DNA of 64,000 bases from Bacteroidales bacterium (GTDB lineage Bacteria > Bacteroidota > Bacteroidia > Bacteroidales > UBA932), in assembly GCA_017437755.1 (NCBI GenBank), contig JAFRXI010000008.1, positions 99,913 through 163,912 on the forward strand, in the 5' to 3' direction. The notes under the pieces are model-generated. The model saw nothing but the letters and a program-made list of their open reading frames with translations. It had not been told where the DNA came from and did no database searches. Positions within the stretch are counted from its first letter, which is position 1; every line of letters begins with the position of its first letter. Position numbers and translations under genes: made by a program. Below are positions 53,192-62,877 of the stretch, piece after piece.

Positions 53192-55644
53192 GGCGTTTTT
53201 TTCTGCTTTTAACCTTGACGCTTTGCTTCCTGCCGGCGAATGCCCAGTATGGCCGGAGGCAAGGGCCCGAGCCCGCGCAGAACAGTGATTTTGCGGCCTT
53301 CGAGGGGCAAAGCAGGATGCTTTTCAACTTCGACTGGAAGTTCCGCCTTGGAGCCTGTGAAGGGGCTCAGGACCCCGCTTTGGACGACAGCTCCTGGAGG
53401 CAGCTGGACCTCCCGCACGACTTCCGCTTTGAACTGCCCTGGGACGGCACGCTGCGTTCATCGGCCAACGACTTCAAACCCTCCTGCGAAGGCTGGTACC
53501 GGAAGGAATTCAGGGCCGATCCCTGCTGGTATGGGAAGAGGGTGTACCTGGACTTCGACGGCATTATGTACGTGAGCGATGTCTATGTGAACGGGCATAA
53601 GGTAGGCTCCGGCGAGTATGGTTACATCGGCTATGCTCCGGAAATCAGCCGCTATCTGGACTACGACAAGCCCAATGTGGTGGCCGTTTACGCTTCCACG
53701 GGTGCAGCCGTGAAGTCTTCCCGCTGGTACACCGGCGCAGGCATCTTCCGGGACGTATACCTTGTGGTTAAAAACCCCACCCATGTCGTCCGTGACGGCG
53801 TTTTCATAACTACCCCACAGGTGAGCCCTTCCCGTGCGACAATTGCCGTTCAGGTGGAACTGGAGGGCCATTTCGGCCACGACATCGACCTCAAGGCTCG
53901 CTTTATATCCCCCGAAGGGCTGGTGGTAGGAGAATCCCGCACCCACAGTGACAAGATATCCAAAGCCGTCGCCATCGAGGTTCCGCTGCCGGAGGTCGCC
54001 CTTGCGAATCCGGCCCTCTGGTCGCTGGAGAACCCGTTCCTCTATGAGGCGGAAGTAGAAGTCTGGGCCGACGGCCTCCTGGTGGACCGCGTTCGCGAAA
54101 ACTTCGGCATTCGCAAAATCGAGTTCACGAAGGAGCAGGGCTTCCTGCTCAACGGGGAGAAGATTTTCCTCAAGGGAGTGGCCAACCATCATGATATGGG
54201 CGCTCTGGGAGCCGCCGCCTTCGACACGGGCATAGAGCGGCTGTTCCGTACGCTCAAGGAATTCGGCTACAATTCGGTGCGCTGTTCGCACAACCCTTAC
54301 AGCCGGAGTTTTACCCGCATCGCCGACAGGATGGGCATCCTGATCGTGGATGAACTGATAGACAAATGGGCCGACGACATCTTCTGGGGCGGACGCGTTC
54401 CCTTCTCCGATTACTGGCCCAAGATGATTCCCGCCTGGGTCAAGCGCGACCGCAACTGCCCCTCCGTGATTCTTTGGAGCCTGGGCAATGAACTGCAAGT
54501 GCGCGAGAATATGTGCGGTTATCCCACCGGGGACTGGGGCGTGACCACATATCGTATCTTCGACGTGATGGTCAAGCGCTACGACCCTACGCGTGTGACT
54601 ACGGTGGCCCTTTCTCCCGGCAAGGCCGGCGGCCTGGTGTTCTGGGACAAGGAAGCCGATCTGGTCAAGGAGCCCCCGGAGCTTTCCGCCGCAACAGGAA
54701 TCGCTTCCTTCAACTATTACTGGCGTTACTACAAGGAGTTTCTGGAGTGCAATCCGGATCTGATTATCTACCAGAGCGAGGCCACCGTCCGCGAGTTCCT
54801 CTCGCCATATTTCGGGATGGACCGGGACAAGATGGTGGGTATCGCCTATTGGGGCGCCGTGGAATACTGGGGCGAGTCCAACGGCTGGCCCAAGAAAGGT
54901 TGGGACTACAGTTACTTCAGTCATACCTTGGAGCCCTACCCCCAGGCCTGGCTCATCAAGAGCGGATTCTGCCCGGAGGAACCCATCGTGCGTATCGGCG
55001 TGGTAGACGGCGCTCCCGAGGCTGAGGAATGGAACGACATCATCGTGGGAAACCAGCGCTACAGTGCCAGCTGGAACCATCCCAAAGGCTCCAAACAGGC
55101 AGTGGCGGTCTTCTCCAACGCCGACGAAGTGGAACTGCTCGTCAACGGCAGGAGTCTGGGTCGCAAGCCCAATAATGAGTTAGCCCTTGGCCGTCCGAAC
55201 GTGGTCCTGTGGGCTGATGTGCCCTACATCCCCGGGAAAGTGGAGGCCGTGGGCTACAAGAACGGAAAGGAATGGGCCCGGCACAACATCGAGACGGCCG
55301 GCAAGGCCGTGAAACTGCAGGTGGTTCCTGAAACGCCGGATTCCTGGCGGGCCGACGGAATGGACCTGCAATACCTGAAAGTGTACGCGGTGGACTGCAA
55401 AGGACGTGTTGTTCCCGCTTTCGACGAAACCCTGAGCCTGTTCATGGAAGGTCCCGCGACGTTCGTGGCGCTGGATAACGGCGACCACTATACCGACGAA
55501 CTGTTCTACAACGTGACCGCCAAGAAAATGAAGGGCGGATTCATGCAGGTGATCCTGCGCAGCCAGCGCGGCGTGGCCGGAGCGGTGCGCGTGAAACTGA
55601 CCACCCCTTCCCTGAAAACGACTGTAAATCTTGTAACCAAATGA
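53188..55644 (+). CDS. GH2 beta-galactosidase-like enzyme
   Basis: An 818-residue secreted enzyme (signal peptide ending PANAQ). The order is sugar-binding domain (about 40-195), immunoglobulin-like domain (about 200-310), TIM barrel (about 312-600) and C-terminal beta domains with a DUF4982-like part. Catalytic motifs are acid/base Glu 435 in WSLGNEL and probable nucleophile Glu 531 in IIYQSEAT. Other GH2 markers are GVANHHDMGALG and RCSHNPYS. Typical substrates are beta-galactosides or related side chains. It overlaps its neighbours by four bases. Confidence 0.88.
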   Translation: MRRFFLLLTLTLCFLPANAQYGRRQGPEPAQNSDFAAFEGQSRMLFNFDWKFRLGACEGAQDPALDDSSWRQLDLPHDFRFELPWDGTLRSSANDFKPSCEGWYRKEFRADPCWYGKRVYLDFDGIMYVSDVYVNGHKVGSGEYGYIGYAPEISRYLDYDKPNVVAVYASTGAAVKSSRWYTGAGIFRDVYLVVKNPTHVVRDGVFITTPQVSPSRATIAVQVELEGHFGHDIDLKARFISPEGLVVGESRTHSDKISKAVAIEVPLPEVALANPALWSLENPFLYEAEVEVWADGLLVDRVRENFGIRKIEFTKEQGFLLNGEKIFLKGVANHHDMGALGAAAFDTGIERLFRTLKEFGYNSVRCSHNPYSRSFTRIADRMGILIVDELIDKWADDIFWGGRVPFSDYWPKMIPAWVKRDRNCPSVILWSLGNELQVRENMCGYPTGDWGVTTYRIFDVMVKRYDPTRVTTVALSPGKAGGLVFWDKEADLVKEPPELSAATGIASFNYYWRYYKEFLECNPDLIIYQSEATVREFLSPYFGMDRDKMVGIAYWGAVEYWGESNGWPKKGWDYSYFSHTLEPYPQAWLIKSGFCPEEPIVRIGVVDGAPEAEEWNDIIVGNQRYSASWNHPKGSKQAVAVFSNADEVELLVNGRSLGRKPNNELALGRPNVVLWADVPYIPGKVEAVGYKNGKEWARHNIETAGKAVKLQVVPETPDSWRADGMDLQYLKVYAVDCKGRVVPAFDETLSLFMEGPATFVALDNGDHYTDELFYNVTAKKMKGGFMQVILRSQRGVAGAVRVKLTTPSLKTTVNLVTK

Positions 55645-57305
55645 AGCATCTTTGGATCATAGCCGCCATCCTGCTGCCGATTTCCCTGATGGCGCAGCCG
55701 TATTCCTCTACAGTGGAACCTCTTCCCGGGGAATACTGGTGGGGCGCCGTCATCGAGAAGGGCTACGTGCAGCCGTACTTCAACTTTGACAGCAACCAGC
55801 AGCGGCTGCCTTGGCAGGAGATCGAAACAGGCGTTCGTAACGCCACGCTCGGGAAAGGGGAGCCCTATGACCTGGGCCTTCATGGCTCCAAGGGATTCAC
55901 GGCTCCGCTGCTGCTTTCCAACAAGGGCCGCTATGTCTGGAGCGACCGTCCTTTTGCCTTCGAATTCCAGGAAGGCGTGCTGCATCTGGTATCCAAATAT
56001 GAGCAGCTCGCTCCAGTGTCTGCTGGAAAGACGCTGAAGGAGGCATATCTGGTGGCCTGCCGGAAGCATTTCCCCTTTGATGGTAGGGAGCCGGCTGAAC
56101 TGATGTTCACCAAACCCCAGTTCAACAACTGGATCGAGACGGTGGTGCTGGGTATCAATCAGGAGAATGCGGAAAAATTCGTAGATGCCCTGCACGAGAG
56201 CGGCTTCCCTTGCGGTGTGGTGATGATAGACGGCGGCTGGCAGCGCTATCACGGCTGCCGGGACTTCAATCCGGATACCTTCCCGGATGCCGTGAGGCTC
56301 TTCGACAAGATTCACGACTATGGCTATAAGGGTATCCTCTGGTGCTCCTATTTCCTTACGCCCGACAGCCGTCCCGAATATGTGAACTACCGCCCCGGCG
56401 GCCAGAACATCCTGGTGCGCCGCAAGGACAAGCCCAACGAGGCGGCCTTGGTATGGTGGTGGAGCGGAATCAGCGTCACCATGGACCTCACAGCTCCCGC
56501 CGTACGCAAAAAGTTCACGGATGAACTGAAAGTTATGGCCGAGCGCTTCCACTTCGACGGCTTCAAGTTCGATGGCGGCGACCCGGAGTATTTCCGGGAG
56601 AATGCCCTTTTCAGCGAGCCGTGGATGGAACCGGCCGATTTCGGCCACGCCTTCAACCTGGTGGGTCTGGAGTTTCCATACAATGAGTACCGGGCGGGGT
56701 TCAAGGCTGGTGGCCTGCCGCTGGTGCTGCGGCTGCACGACGTGGGACACAGTTGGGAGGAGCTCGGGACCATCGTTCCTGACATGCTGGTTGCGGGCCT
56801 CTGCGGCCAGCCCTATGTGTTCGCCGATATGATTGGCGGCGGACTCTCCTCCTGCTTCTATCCGGGGAAGAGCTTTTCACACAAGCTGTTCATCCGTTCG
56901 TGCCAGATCCAGGCGCTTACGCCCATGATGCAGTTCAGCGCAGCCCCCTGGCGGGTCCTTACGCCCGAGGAATGCGAGATATGCCGGAAGTTTGCCAATC
57001 TGCATGTGGACTTCGGCCCGTACATTATGGAGCAGGTGCACCATGCATCGGCAACGGGCGAACCCATCATGCGCAGCATGGAATACGAGTTTCCGGGGTG
57101 TGGTTACGAAAAAGTGGATACCCAGTTCATGCTGGGCACGGAATACCTGGTGGCGCCGGTGGTCCGGGAGGATGATTCCGTGACCGTGTACCTTCCTGCG
57201 GGCCAATGGAAGGATGACCAGGGTAAAAAGTGGCGCGGCCCTAAAGTGTTGAACCTGACCGACGTTCCTCTGGAACGCTTACCTTATTTTGAGAGAGTGA
57301 AATGA
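55641..57305 (+). CDS. Short GH31 alpha-glycosidase
   Basis: A 554-residue secreted protein (signal peptide ending MAQP). The barrel has VVMIDGGWQ at about 194-200 and the nucleophile block FDGFKFDGGDPEY with Asp 311. The C-terminal part has TEYLVAPVVREDDSVTVYLPAGQW, typical for family 31. It lacks the large N-terminal beta-sandwich of most GH31 enzymes and is about 200 residues shorter than the second GH31 at 58315. Possible activities are alpha-xylosidase, alpha-galactosidase or alpha-glucosidase. It overlaps its neighbours by four bases. Confidence 0.83.
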   Translation: MKHLWIIAAILLPISLMAQPYSSTVEPLPGEYWWGAVIEKGYVQPYFNFDSNQQRLPWQEIETGVRNATLGKGEPYDLGLHGSKGFTAPLLLSNKGRYVWSDRPFAFEFQEGVLHLVSKYEQLAPVSAGKTLKEAYLVACRKHFPFDGREPAELMFTKPQFNNWIETVVLGINQENAEKFVDALHESGFPCGVVMIDGGWQRYHGCRDFNPDTFPDAVRLFDKIHDYGYKGILWCSYFLTPDSRPEYVNYRPGGQNILVRRKDKPNEAALVWWWSGISVTMDLTAPAVRKKFTDELKVMAERFHFDGFKFDGGDPEYFRENALFSEPWMEPADFGHAFNLVGLEFPYNEYRAGFKAGGLPLVLRLHDVGHSWEELGTIVPDMLVAGLCGQPYVFADMIGGGLSSCFYPGKSFSHKLFIRSCQIQALTPMMQFSAAPWRVLTPEECEICRKFANLHVDFGPYIMEQVHHASATGEPIMRSMEYEFPGCGYEKVDTQFMLGTEYLVAPVVREDDSVTVYLPAGQWKDDQGKKWRGPKVLNLTDVPLERLPYFERVK

Positions 57306-58288
57306 AAGCTTCTGTCTATGCTTTGAAAGGCGGCCGCCTGGAGATGACGGTGACCGATTATGGCGCCCGTGTGTTGTCCCTTCGGGTGCCTGACAAAAGT
57401 GGCGAATTGGCCGATGTGGTTGTTGGATATGCCACTTTGGAAGATTATTTGAAATGCCCAGGTGAACGATTTTTCGGGGCTGCCGTAGGAAGGGTCGCAA
57501 ACCGTATTGGAGGAGCCCGCTTTACCTTGGACGGGAAGGAATATATTCTTTCCGCAAACGATAACGGCAATACTCTCCACGGCGGTTTTATAGGGATAGA
57601 CAGGGTGTTGTGGAATGTGGTTGAAGTACGGCCCTCCTCCATAAAGTTTTCACTCCTGGATCCTTCCGGAGCCGAAGGCTGGCCGGGAAACCTTGACATC
57701 GAGCTTATTTACAGCCTTACGGAAGACGACGCCTTCAAAGTTGACTACCGGGCGGTTACGGATTCGCCTACGCTGTGCAACCTTTCGCACCATACTTTTT
57801 TCAACCTGACCGGAGACGCATCCCAAAGCATCCTGGAGCATTCGTTGCAAATATCGGCCGGCAGCTATGTCCCTGTGGACGGGGAGCTGATCCCTACCGG
57901 TGAAATCCGGCCTGTGGAAGGAACAGCATTCGATTTCCGCAGCGCCAAGGCCATCGGAAGGGATATTGAGGCTGCCGGAGGTTACGACCATAACTGGTGC
58001 CTGGACGACAAGGGCCTCCGCCGCGTCGCCAGACTCAGCGAACCGGTTTCCGGCAGGGTGATGGATATCCTGACCGACCAGCCCGGCCTGCAGTTCTACA
58101 GCGGCAATTTCTTTGACGGAAGCTATTCCGGCAAGCAGGGGCGCCTGATCGGCCATCGCTGCGCCCTTGCCCTTGAAACACAGGCCTGGCCTGACGCTAT
58201 CCATCACCAGGGCTTCCCGAATACGGTTTTACGCCCCGGAGAAACCTATACCCATACCTGCATCTACAGATTCAGTACAGAAAAATAA
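57302..58288 (+). CDS. galM: Aldose 1-epimerase (galactose mutarotase)
   Basis: A 328-residue protein without a signal peptide, hence probably cytoplasmic. It interconverts alpha and beta anomers of hexoses. Family motifs include VVGYATLEDYL, FFGAAVGRVANRI, DNGNTLHGG, the catalytic His in CNLSHHTFFNL and the C-terminal block LALETQAWPDAIHHQGFPNTVLRPGETY. It helps feed released galactose or glucose into central metabolism. It starts inside the stop of the GH31 gene; a 26-base gap with a possible promoter follows. Confidence 0.92.
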   Translation: MKASVYALKGGRLEMTVTDYGARVLSLRVPDKSGELADVVVGYATLEDYLKCPGERFFGAAVGRVANRIGGARFTLDGKEYILSANDNGNTLHGGFIGIDRVLWNVVEVRPSSIKFSLLDPSGAEGWPGNLDIELIYSLTEDDAFKVDYRAVTDSPTLCNLSHHTFFNLTGDASQSILEHSLQISAGSYVPVDGELIPTGEIRPVEGTAFDFRSAKAIGRDIEAAGGYDHNWCLDDKGLRRVARLSEPVSGRVMDILTDQPGLQFYSGNFFDGSYSGKQGRLIGHRCALALETQAWPDAIHHQGFPNTVLRPGETYTHTCIYRFSTEK

Positions 58289-58289
58289 G

Positions 58290-58297
58290 TATCTTTG
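58290..58297 (+). promoter_or_regulatory. Possible internal promoter -7 box before the second GH31
   Basis: TATCTTTG matches TAnnTTTG and lies in the only sizeable gap (26 bases) of the distal operon, 17 bases before the ATG. There is no clear -33 element, so it may be chance. Confidence 0.4.
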
Positions 58298-58314
58298 GGA
58301 AAACTGACAACGAC

Positions 58315-60642
58315 ATGAGTAGAAATCGCTTTGCCATACTCGTTACCCTGCTGCTTACGTGGAGTGTTGCCGGTGCGGCACAGACTTACAGGCTTTCTTG
58401 CGGGGCTTCCCTGAAGGTGGAGGCCTGCGCACCGGAAATAATCCGGGTACGCATCAGCCCCACCGGAGAGTTCCCGCAGTCGCTCATGGAACGTTACGGC
58501 ATAATCAAGACGGACTGGCCTGAGTTTGAAGGCGGCGGTGCGCTTCTCTTCGATCCCGCCACCGAGACGCTGACGCTCAAGGGGCCGGGCGGCAAGGTGT
58601 TGGCGGAGGGAATCTCATTCCACGGGGCGGGAAGCAAGCTTTGCCTTGATTTAAGGGAGGCCGTCCAGGAGGAATTCGGCAGCATCAGGACCCAGCGCAA
58701 CAGTCCCATAATCGGGGATGATGACGGCACCCTCTCGGCCATGGACAAGACTGAAGGCGGTGACCCCGCCAAAAGTTGTGTCCTGCGCATCCCCATCCGG
58801 TCCTGTGAACGTTTCTACGGCGGCGGAAGCACCTCCCGCGAGCATATACAGCACCGGGGTGAGCGACTTCGCATGTGGGCCACTTACCAGCGTACGGAGA
58901 TTCCCATGCCCTTCATGATGAGTTCGGAAGGTTGGGGCGTCTACTCGAATTCCACCTGCAAGAGCTACTTCGACATCGGCAAATACGAGCCCGACGCCTT
59001 TGACATCTACACCACGGAGCCATCGGCCGATTTCTATTTCTTTGCGGGAGAAGGCATGCCGGACATCCTGAACTCATACACGGAACTCTCCGGCCGGAAT
59101 TACCTCCTGCCCAAATGGGCCTACGGCTTCTGCTTCGGTCCGCATATGCAGGAAGACCAGTGGCAGATCCTGAATGATGCGCGCACCTTCCGGGAGATGG
59201 GCGTGCCCTGCGACGTCTTCTGGCTGGAGCCGCAGTGGATGAAAAAGCACTACGATTTTTCCACCGCCAAGGACTGGAACTACAGCAAGTTCTCGCCGGA
59301 GTATTCCTGGCGGGAGAAGAGTCCCGTCAAGCGGTACAATCCCACGCTCTTCATCGGCCGGATGCGCGACATGGGCCTCCATCTGGGCCTCTGGGTGTGC
59401 GAGGATTACGACCTTTCCGTCACCGAGGAGGATGCCCTTCCGGGAGCCACCCCATCCGGTCAGGAACACTGGATGGATCACCTGAAGAAGTTTATCATCC
59501 AGGGGGCCGAGGGCTTCAAGATGGATCCGGCCCGCACCCTGGACGAGCAGATGTACCGCAAGTACTACAACAGCCGCTCGGACAAGGAGATGCACAACCT
59601 GAACCAGGTGCTGCTTCCCAAGCAGATGAACCTGATGTACCGGGAGCAGGCGGGCAAACGCGGCTGGTACCATTACTGCGGCGGGTGGAGCGGAACCCAG
59701 CACTGGGGCGCATCCACCAGCGGGGACAACGGCGGCGGCAAAACAGCACTCTTCGACCAGCTGAACCTGGGGAACAGCGGCTATATGAACACGTCCTGCG
59801 ATGTGATGCAGGTGGACCGGGAACTGGAGATGCAGAGCCTTCACTTCGGGACCTTCCTGCCCTGGCTGCAGGTGAACAGCTTCGCCAACATGATGCATCC
59901 GTTCTACTTCGTGGGTAAGGAAAGGGAAACCTATCTGAATTGCATCAAGCTGCGTTACGAGCTGGTTCCGTATATCTATTCAGCGGCCATCGAGGGCGTT
60001 CTCACCGGGATGCCCATGGTGCGCAGCATGCCGCTCGTGTTCCCTGATGACCGTGCCGTGGACGACCTCTGGACGGAATACATGTTCGGGGAGAACCTCC
60101 TGGTGGGCATTTTTACCGATGAAATCTATCTCCCGGCAGGGGAGTGGACTGACGCATGGACCGGGGCTAAGGTCACCAGTCGGGGCGAATGGGTGAAACG
60201 GCCGTATCCGGAAGGACGGGCGGGCTTGCTGTTCATCCGCGGCGGCGCCATCCTCCCCACGATGGAAGAGACTGACCACATCGGCACTGAGCCGCTGAAT
60301 TCACTGATTATCAAGGTCTACCCCTGCGGCGAGTCTTCCTATACCCTGTACGACTGCGACGCCGAGAGTTTCGGCTATGAGAAGGGACTCATCGCAGCCA
60401 CGCGTTTCCATTGCTCGCAGAGCGGCCGCGACGTCACCGTCATCGTCGATCCCGTGGAGGGACGCTTTGAAAATATGCCGGCCACCCGCACCATTACCTT
60501 TGAGGTATTCCTGGAGCGCAAGCCCTCAAAAGTGACCTTGAACGGAGCAAAAATCAAAGGCTGGACATGGCAGGAAGGCGTTTTGCGCATCGGGACGGGG
60601 GAGTGGGCCGTCACAGAAAAACTTGAAATCTCAATCCGATGA
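58315..60642 (+). CDS. GH31 alpha-glycosidase (alpha-xylosidase candidate)
   Basis: A 775-residue secreted enzyme with a signal peptide (about 1-22). An N-terminal beta-sandwich (about 25-240) leads into a barrel with GFCFGPHM, CDVFWLEPQWM and the nucleophile motif EGFKMDPAR (Asp 404). The proximal and distal beta domains follow (FGENLLVGIFTDEIYLPAGEW at about 590-610). Aromatic residues around the active site and the presence of endo-GH5 genes make an alpha-xylosidase acting on xyloglucan oligosaccharides a fair guess, but alpha-glucosidase cannot be excluded. Confidence 0.86.
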   Translation: MSRNRFAILVTLLLTWSVAGAAQTYRLSCGASLKVEACAPEIIRVRISPTGEFPQSLMERYGIIKTDWPEFEGGGALLFDPATETLTLKGPGGKVLAEGISFHGAGSKLCLDLREAVQEEFGSIRTQRNSPIIGDDDGTLSAMDKTEGGDPAKSCVLRIPIRSCERFYGGGSTSREHIQHRGERLRMWATYQRTEIPMPFMMSSEGWGVYSNSTCKSYFDIGKYEPDAFDIYTTEPSADFYFFAGEGMPDILNSYTELSGRNYLLPKWAYGFCFGPHMQEDQWQILNDARTFREMGVPCDVFWLEPQWMKKHYDFSTAKDWNYSKFSPEYSWREKSPVKRYNPTLFIGRMRDMGLHLGLWVCEDYDLSVTEEDALPGATPSGQEHWMDHLKKFIIQGAEGFKMDPARTLDEQMYRKYYNSRSDKEMHNLNQVLLPKQMNLMYREQAGKRGWYHYCGGWSGTQHWGASTSGDNGGGKTALFDQLNLGNSGYMNTSCDVMQVDRELEMQSLHFGTFLPWLQVNSFANMMHPFYFVGKERETYLNCIKLRYELVPYIYSAAIEGVLTGMPMVRSMPLVFPDDRAVDDLWTEYMFGENLLVGIFTDEIYLPAGEWTDAWTGAKVTSRGEWVKRPYPEGRAGLLFIRGGAILPTMEETDHIGTEPLNSLIIKVYPCGESSYTLYDCDAESFGYEKGLIAATRFHCSQSGRDVTVIVDPVEGRFENMPATRTITFEVFLERKPSKVTLNGAKIKGWTWQEGVLRIGTGEWAVTEKLEISIR

Positions 60643-62324
60643 CCATGCGTAAACTTGTCCTCGTTTTGTCGGCGCTTTTAGTGTCGCTGTCCTTATCGGC
60701 CCAGAAGCAGGTAATCATTCAGTTTGTATCCGAAGACCCGTCTGCAATCCTTGAAGCTGTGGATGCTTTTGAGGAGGCCGACCTTCTCTTCACCATGGCG
60801 CGCAGCGTAAGGAGGGACGATACACCCGAAATGAAGGGTGCCCTGTCCCGCGTGCAGTGGAAGAACAACGAACTGGTGGGCCGCGTGCCCGCATTGCCGT
60901 CGGTGGAAGTGGTGGAGGCAACCCCGGAGAACATGGCGTCCGTAATTGCCCGGGCGAAAAAAGAAGGCTGGGTGGTCAACGTTTCAGGCGATTGGATAAG
61001 GATTCTCCGCAGTGGGATACGCAGCTACGGCGGCCGTAATTTCTATGTGTCCGAGGCAGGTGACGACGAGGCCGACGGTCTCAGCCCGGAGACGGCCTGG
61101 CGTAACCTGCAGAAAGTGAACGACGTCATGCTGGGTTATGCCGATACCGTGCGTTTCCGCTGCGGTGACGTCTTCCGCGGCTGGCTCATTCCACAGTCCG
61201 GCAGGCCTGGGGAGGCAGTGGTCTATACTAACTACGGCGAGGGCGTGAAACCCGTACTGGAACCCTCGTGGGATGCATCGGCCATGGAAGACTGGGTGAA
61301 GGAGGGCTGCAGGCTCTGGAAGTGCGAAAAACCCTCGGAATACGAACTGGGGAACATCATCTTCAACCATGGCGACAAGGGCTGCGCCTGGAAGGTGGAC
61401 AACAGGGATTTGCTGAAGGGGAAGGACCTTCACTACTGCTGGGTGGAAGCGGAAAAGGCTGTTTACCTGGTTAGCCGCCGCAATCCCGCCAAGCGTTTCA
61501 AGTCCATAGAACTGGCGGAAAAGCACCACATCATCGCCGAGCATAACACCCACGATGTGGTTTACGACGGCCTGTGGCTGCGTTACGGCGCCGCCCACGG
61601 CATCGGCGGAGCCAATGTGGACAATATCGTGGTGCGGAACTGCGACATCTCCTGGATCGGCGGCAGTACCCTGTATTACGACGAAGGAGGACGCGGTGTG
61701 CGCTATGGAAACGGAATCGAATTCTGGGGGAATGCAACCAATATCCTGGTAGAGAACTGCAAGATATGGGAGTGCTGGGATGCGGCCCTTACCAACCAGT
61801 CCAATGTGGTGGGCGCCGTTCAGGAGAACATTACCTGGCGCGGTAATGAGATCTGGAACAGCGAGTATTCCTATGAGTACTGGCAGCAGGGAGACGGATG
61901 CAGCACCAGGAACGTAGTGTTTGAGAACAATGTCTGCCGAAAGGCCGGATATGGATGGGGACACGTGCAGCGCTGGAACCCTAACGCGGGCCATCTGATG
62001 TTCTACGATACCACGGCCCAGACGGAGGGCTTCGTCATCCGCGGCAACCGGTTTGAAAAGACAAAAGACTGTGGAATCCGCCTGTTCAATGCCTGGTATC
62101 ACGGCATTACGGCAGAGGATAATGTCTGGAAGATTCCCCGTCACTGGCTTATCCGCTACCACGGCAGGCCTACAAGCGACCTTATCTTCAAGTATCCGGA
62201 CCACCTGGACAAGATTCACGTTGACAGCGAGGAAGAAATACAGTCACAGACCGTCGAGCAACCTCTCAAACTCCGCGGCGGAAAGCGAGGCCTCCGCATC
62301 TTCAAGGAAAAATTCGGCTTATGA
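60639..62324 (+). CDS. Secreted right-handed beta-helix protein
   Basis: A 561-residue protein with a signal peptide ending LSAQ. Residues about 22-130 are a small alpha/beta region of unknown type. From GRNFYVSEAGDDEADGLSPETAW (about 130) onward it shows the start typical of parallel beta-helix proteins. Repeated turns such as NIVVRNCDISWIGGS, NILVENCKIWECW, NITWRGNEIW, NVVFENNVC and FVIRGNRFEKT mark the coils. This fold occurs in polysaccharide lyases, GH28-like enzymes and epimerases; no lyase active site could be assigned by eye. It is the last gene of the operon, overlapping the GH31 gene by four bases. Confidence 0.75.
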   Translation: MTMRKLVLVLSALLVSLSLSAQKQVIIQFVSEDPSAILEAVDAFEEADLLFTMARSVRRDDTPEMKGALSRVQWKNNELVGRVPALPSVEVVEATPENMASVIARAKKEGWVVNVSGDWIRILRSGIRSYGGRNFYVSEAGDDEADGLSPETAWRNLQKVNDVMLGYADTVRFRCGDVFRGWLIPQSGRPGEAVVYTNYGEGVKPVLEPSWDASAMEDWVKEGCRLWKCEKPSEYELGNIIFNHGDKGCAWKVDNRDLLKGKDLHYCWVEAEKAVYLVSRRNPAKRFKSIELAEKHHIIAEHNTHDVVYDGLWLRYGAAHGIGGANVDNIVVRNCDISWIGGSTLYYDEGGRGVRYGNGIEFWGNATNILVENCKIWECWDAALTNQSNVVGAVQENITWRGNEIWNSEYSYEYWQQGDGCSTRNVVFENNVCRKAGYGWGHVQRWNPNAGHLMFYDTTAQTEGFVIRGNRFEKTKDCGIRLFNAWYHGITAEDNVWKIPRHWLIRYHGRPTSDLIFKYPDHLDKIHVDSEEEIQSQTVEQPLKLRGGKRGLRIFKEKFGL

Positions 62325-62391
62325 ACCGGAAAAGCTGAAAAACAGTTCTCTTCTGTATCGAGGCAGTAACTCCGTTTTCGGGAATTAATGG

Positions 62392-62399
62392 TATATTTG
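62392..62399 (+). promoter_or_regulatory. -7 box before the pyrophosphatase relic
   Basis: TATATTTG matches TAnnTTTG and lies 26 bases before the ATG at 62426. A -33 element is not clear. Confidence 0.5.
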
Positions 62400-62425
62400 C
62401 CCGCATATTATTAATTCTGAATCAA

Positions 62426-62877
62426 ATGATTAAGAGTCTCCGGTTTATCCGTTCAGCAGGGATTGCCTTTCTGCTGATAGCCGTACAGGTTTCCTGCAAC
62501 AGGGAGGACCCGCATTGGACAATGCCTTCAGGGATATGCTGGCCACGTTGGACTGGGGAAATGATGTCTGCCATGTTTACGGCCACAAAACGCCCGATTC
62601 CGATGCCGTGTGCTCTTCGCTTGCGTATGCCGGACTGTTGCGGGCGCTTGGCTACAACTGCGAAGCATTCGTAAGCAGCCGGACGAATAATGAGACGAAT
62701 TACATCAGCAGCTATTTCGGATTCGACCTTTCGGAAATCAAACCGTCCGTATCGACCGGAACCAGACTGATCGTCACCGATCATGAGGAGTACTCACAAA
62801 GTGTGACCGGGGCGTGTGACGGTCTTGTCCTGCAGATTATCGACCATCATCAGGCCGGTGATATGGTTGCCCCCTAA
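62426..62877 (+). pseudogene. Broken family II (DHH) pyrophosphatase-like lipoprotein
   Basis: The first 30 codons from 62426 encode a lipoprotein signal (ending VSC, then NREDP). The frame then shifts by one base near 62508-62513. In the new frame follow ALDNAFRDMLATLDWGNDV, VYGHKTPDSDAVCSSLAYA, IVTDHEEY and LQIIDHHQAGDM, which are the metal-binding DHH motifs of manganese-dependent pyrophosphatases. The product then stops at 62875-62877, exactly where the 196-base repeat begins, so roughly the last half to two thirds of the protein is missing. A frameshift plus truncation makes this a pseudogene, unless the frameshift is a sequencing error. Confidence 0.82.

Noticed and set aside
53458-55080. 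540-codon open frame antisense to the GH2 gene
   Set aside because: It is a shadow of the GH2 reading frame without any domain signature or own promoter.
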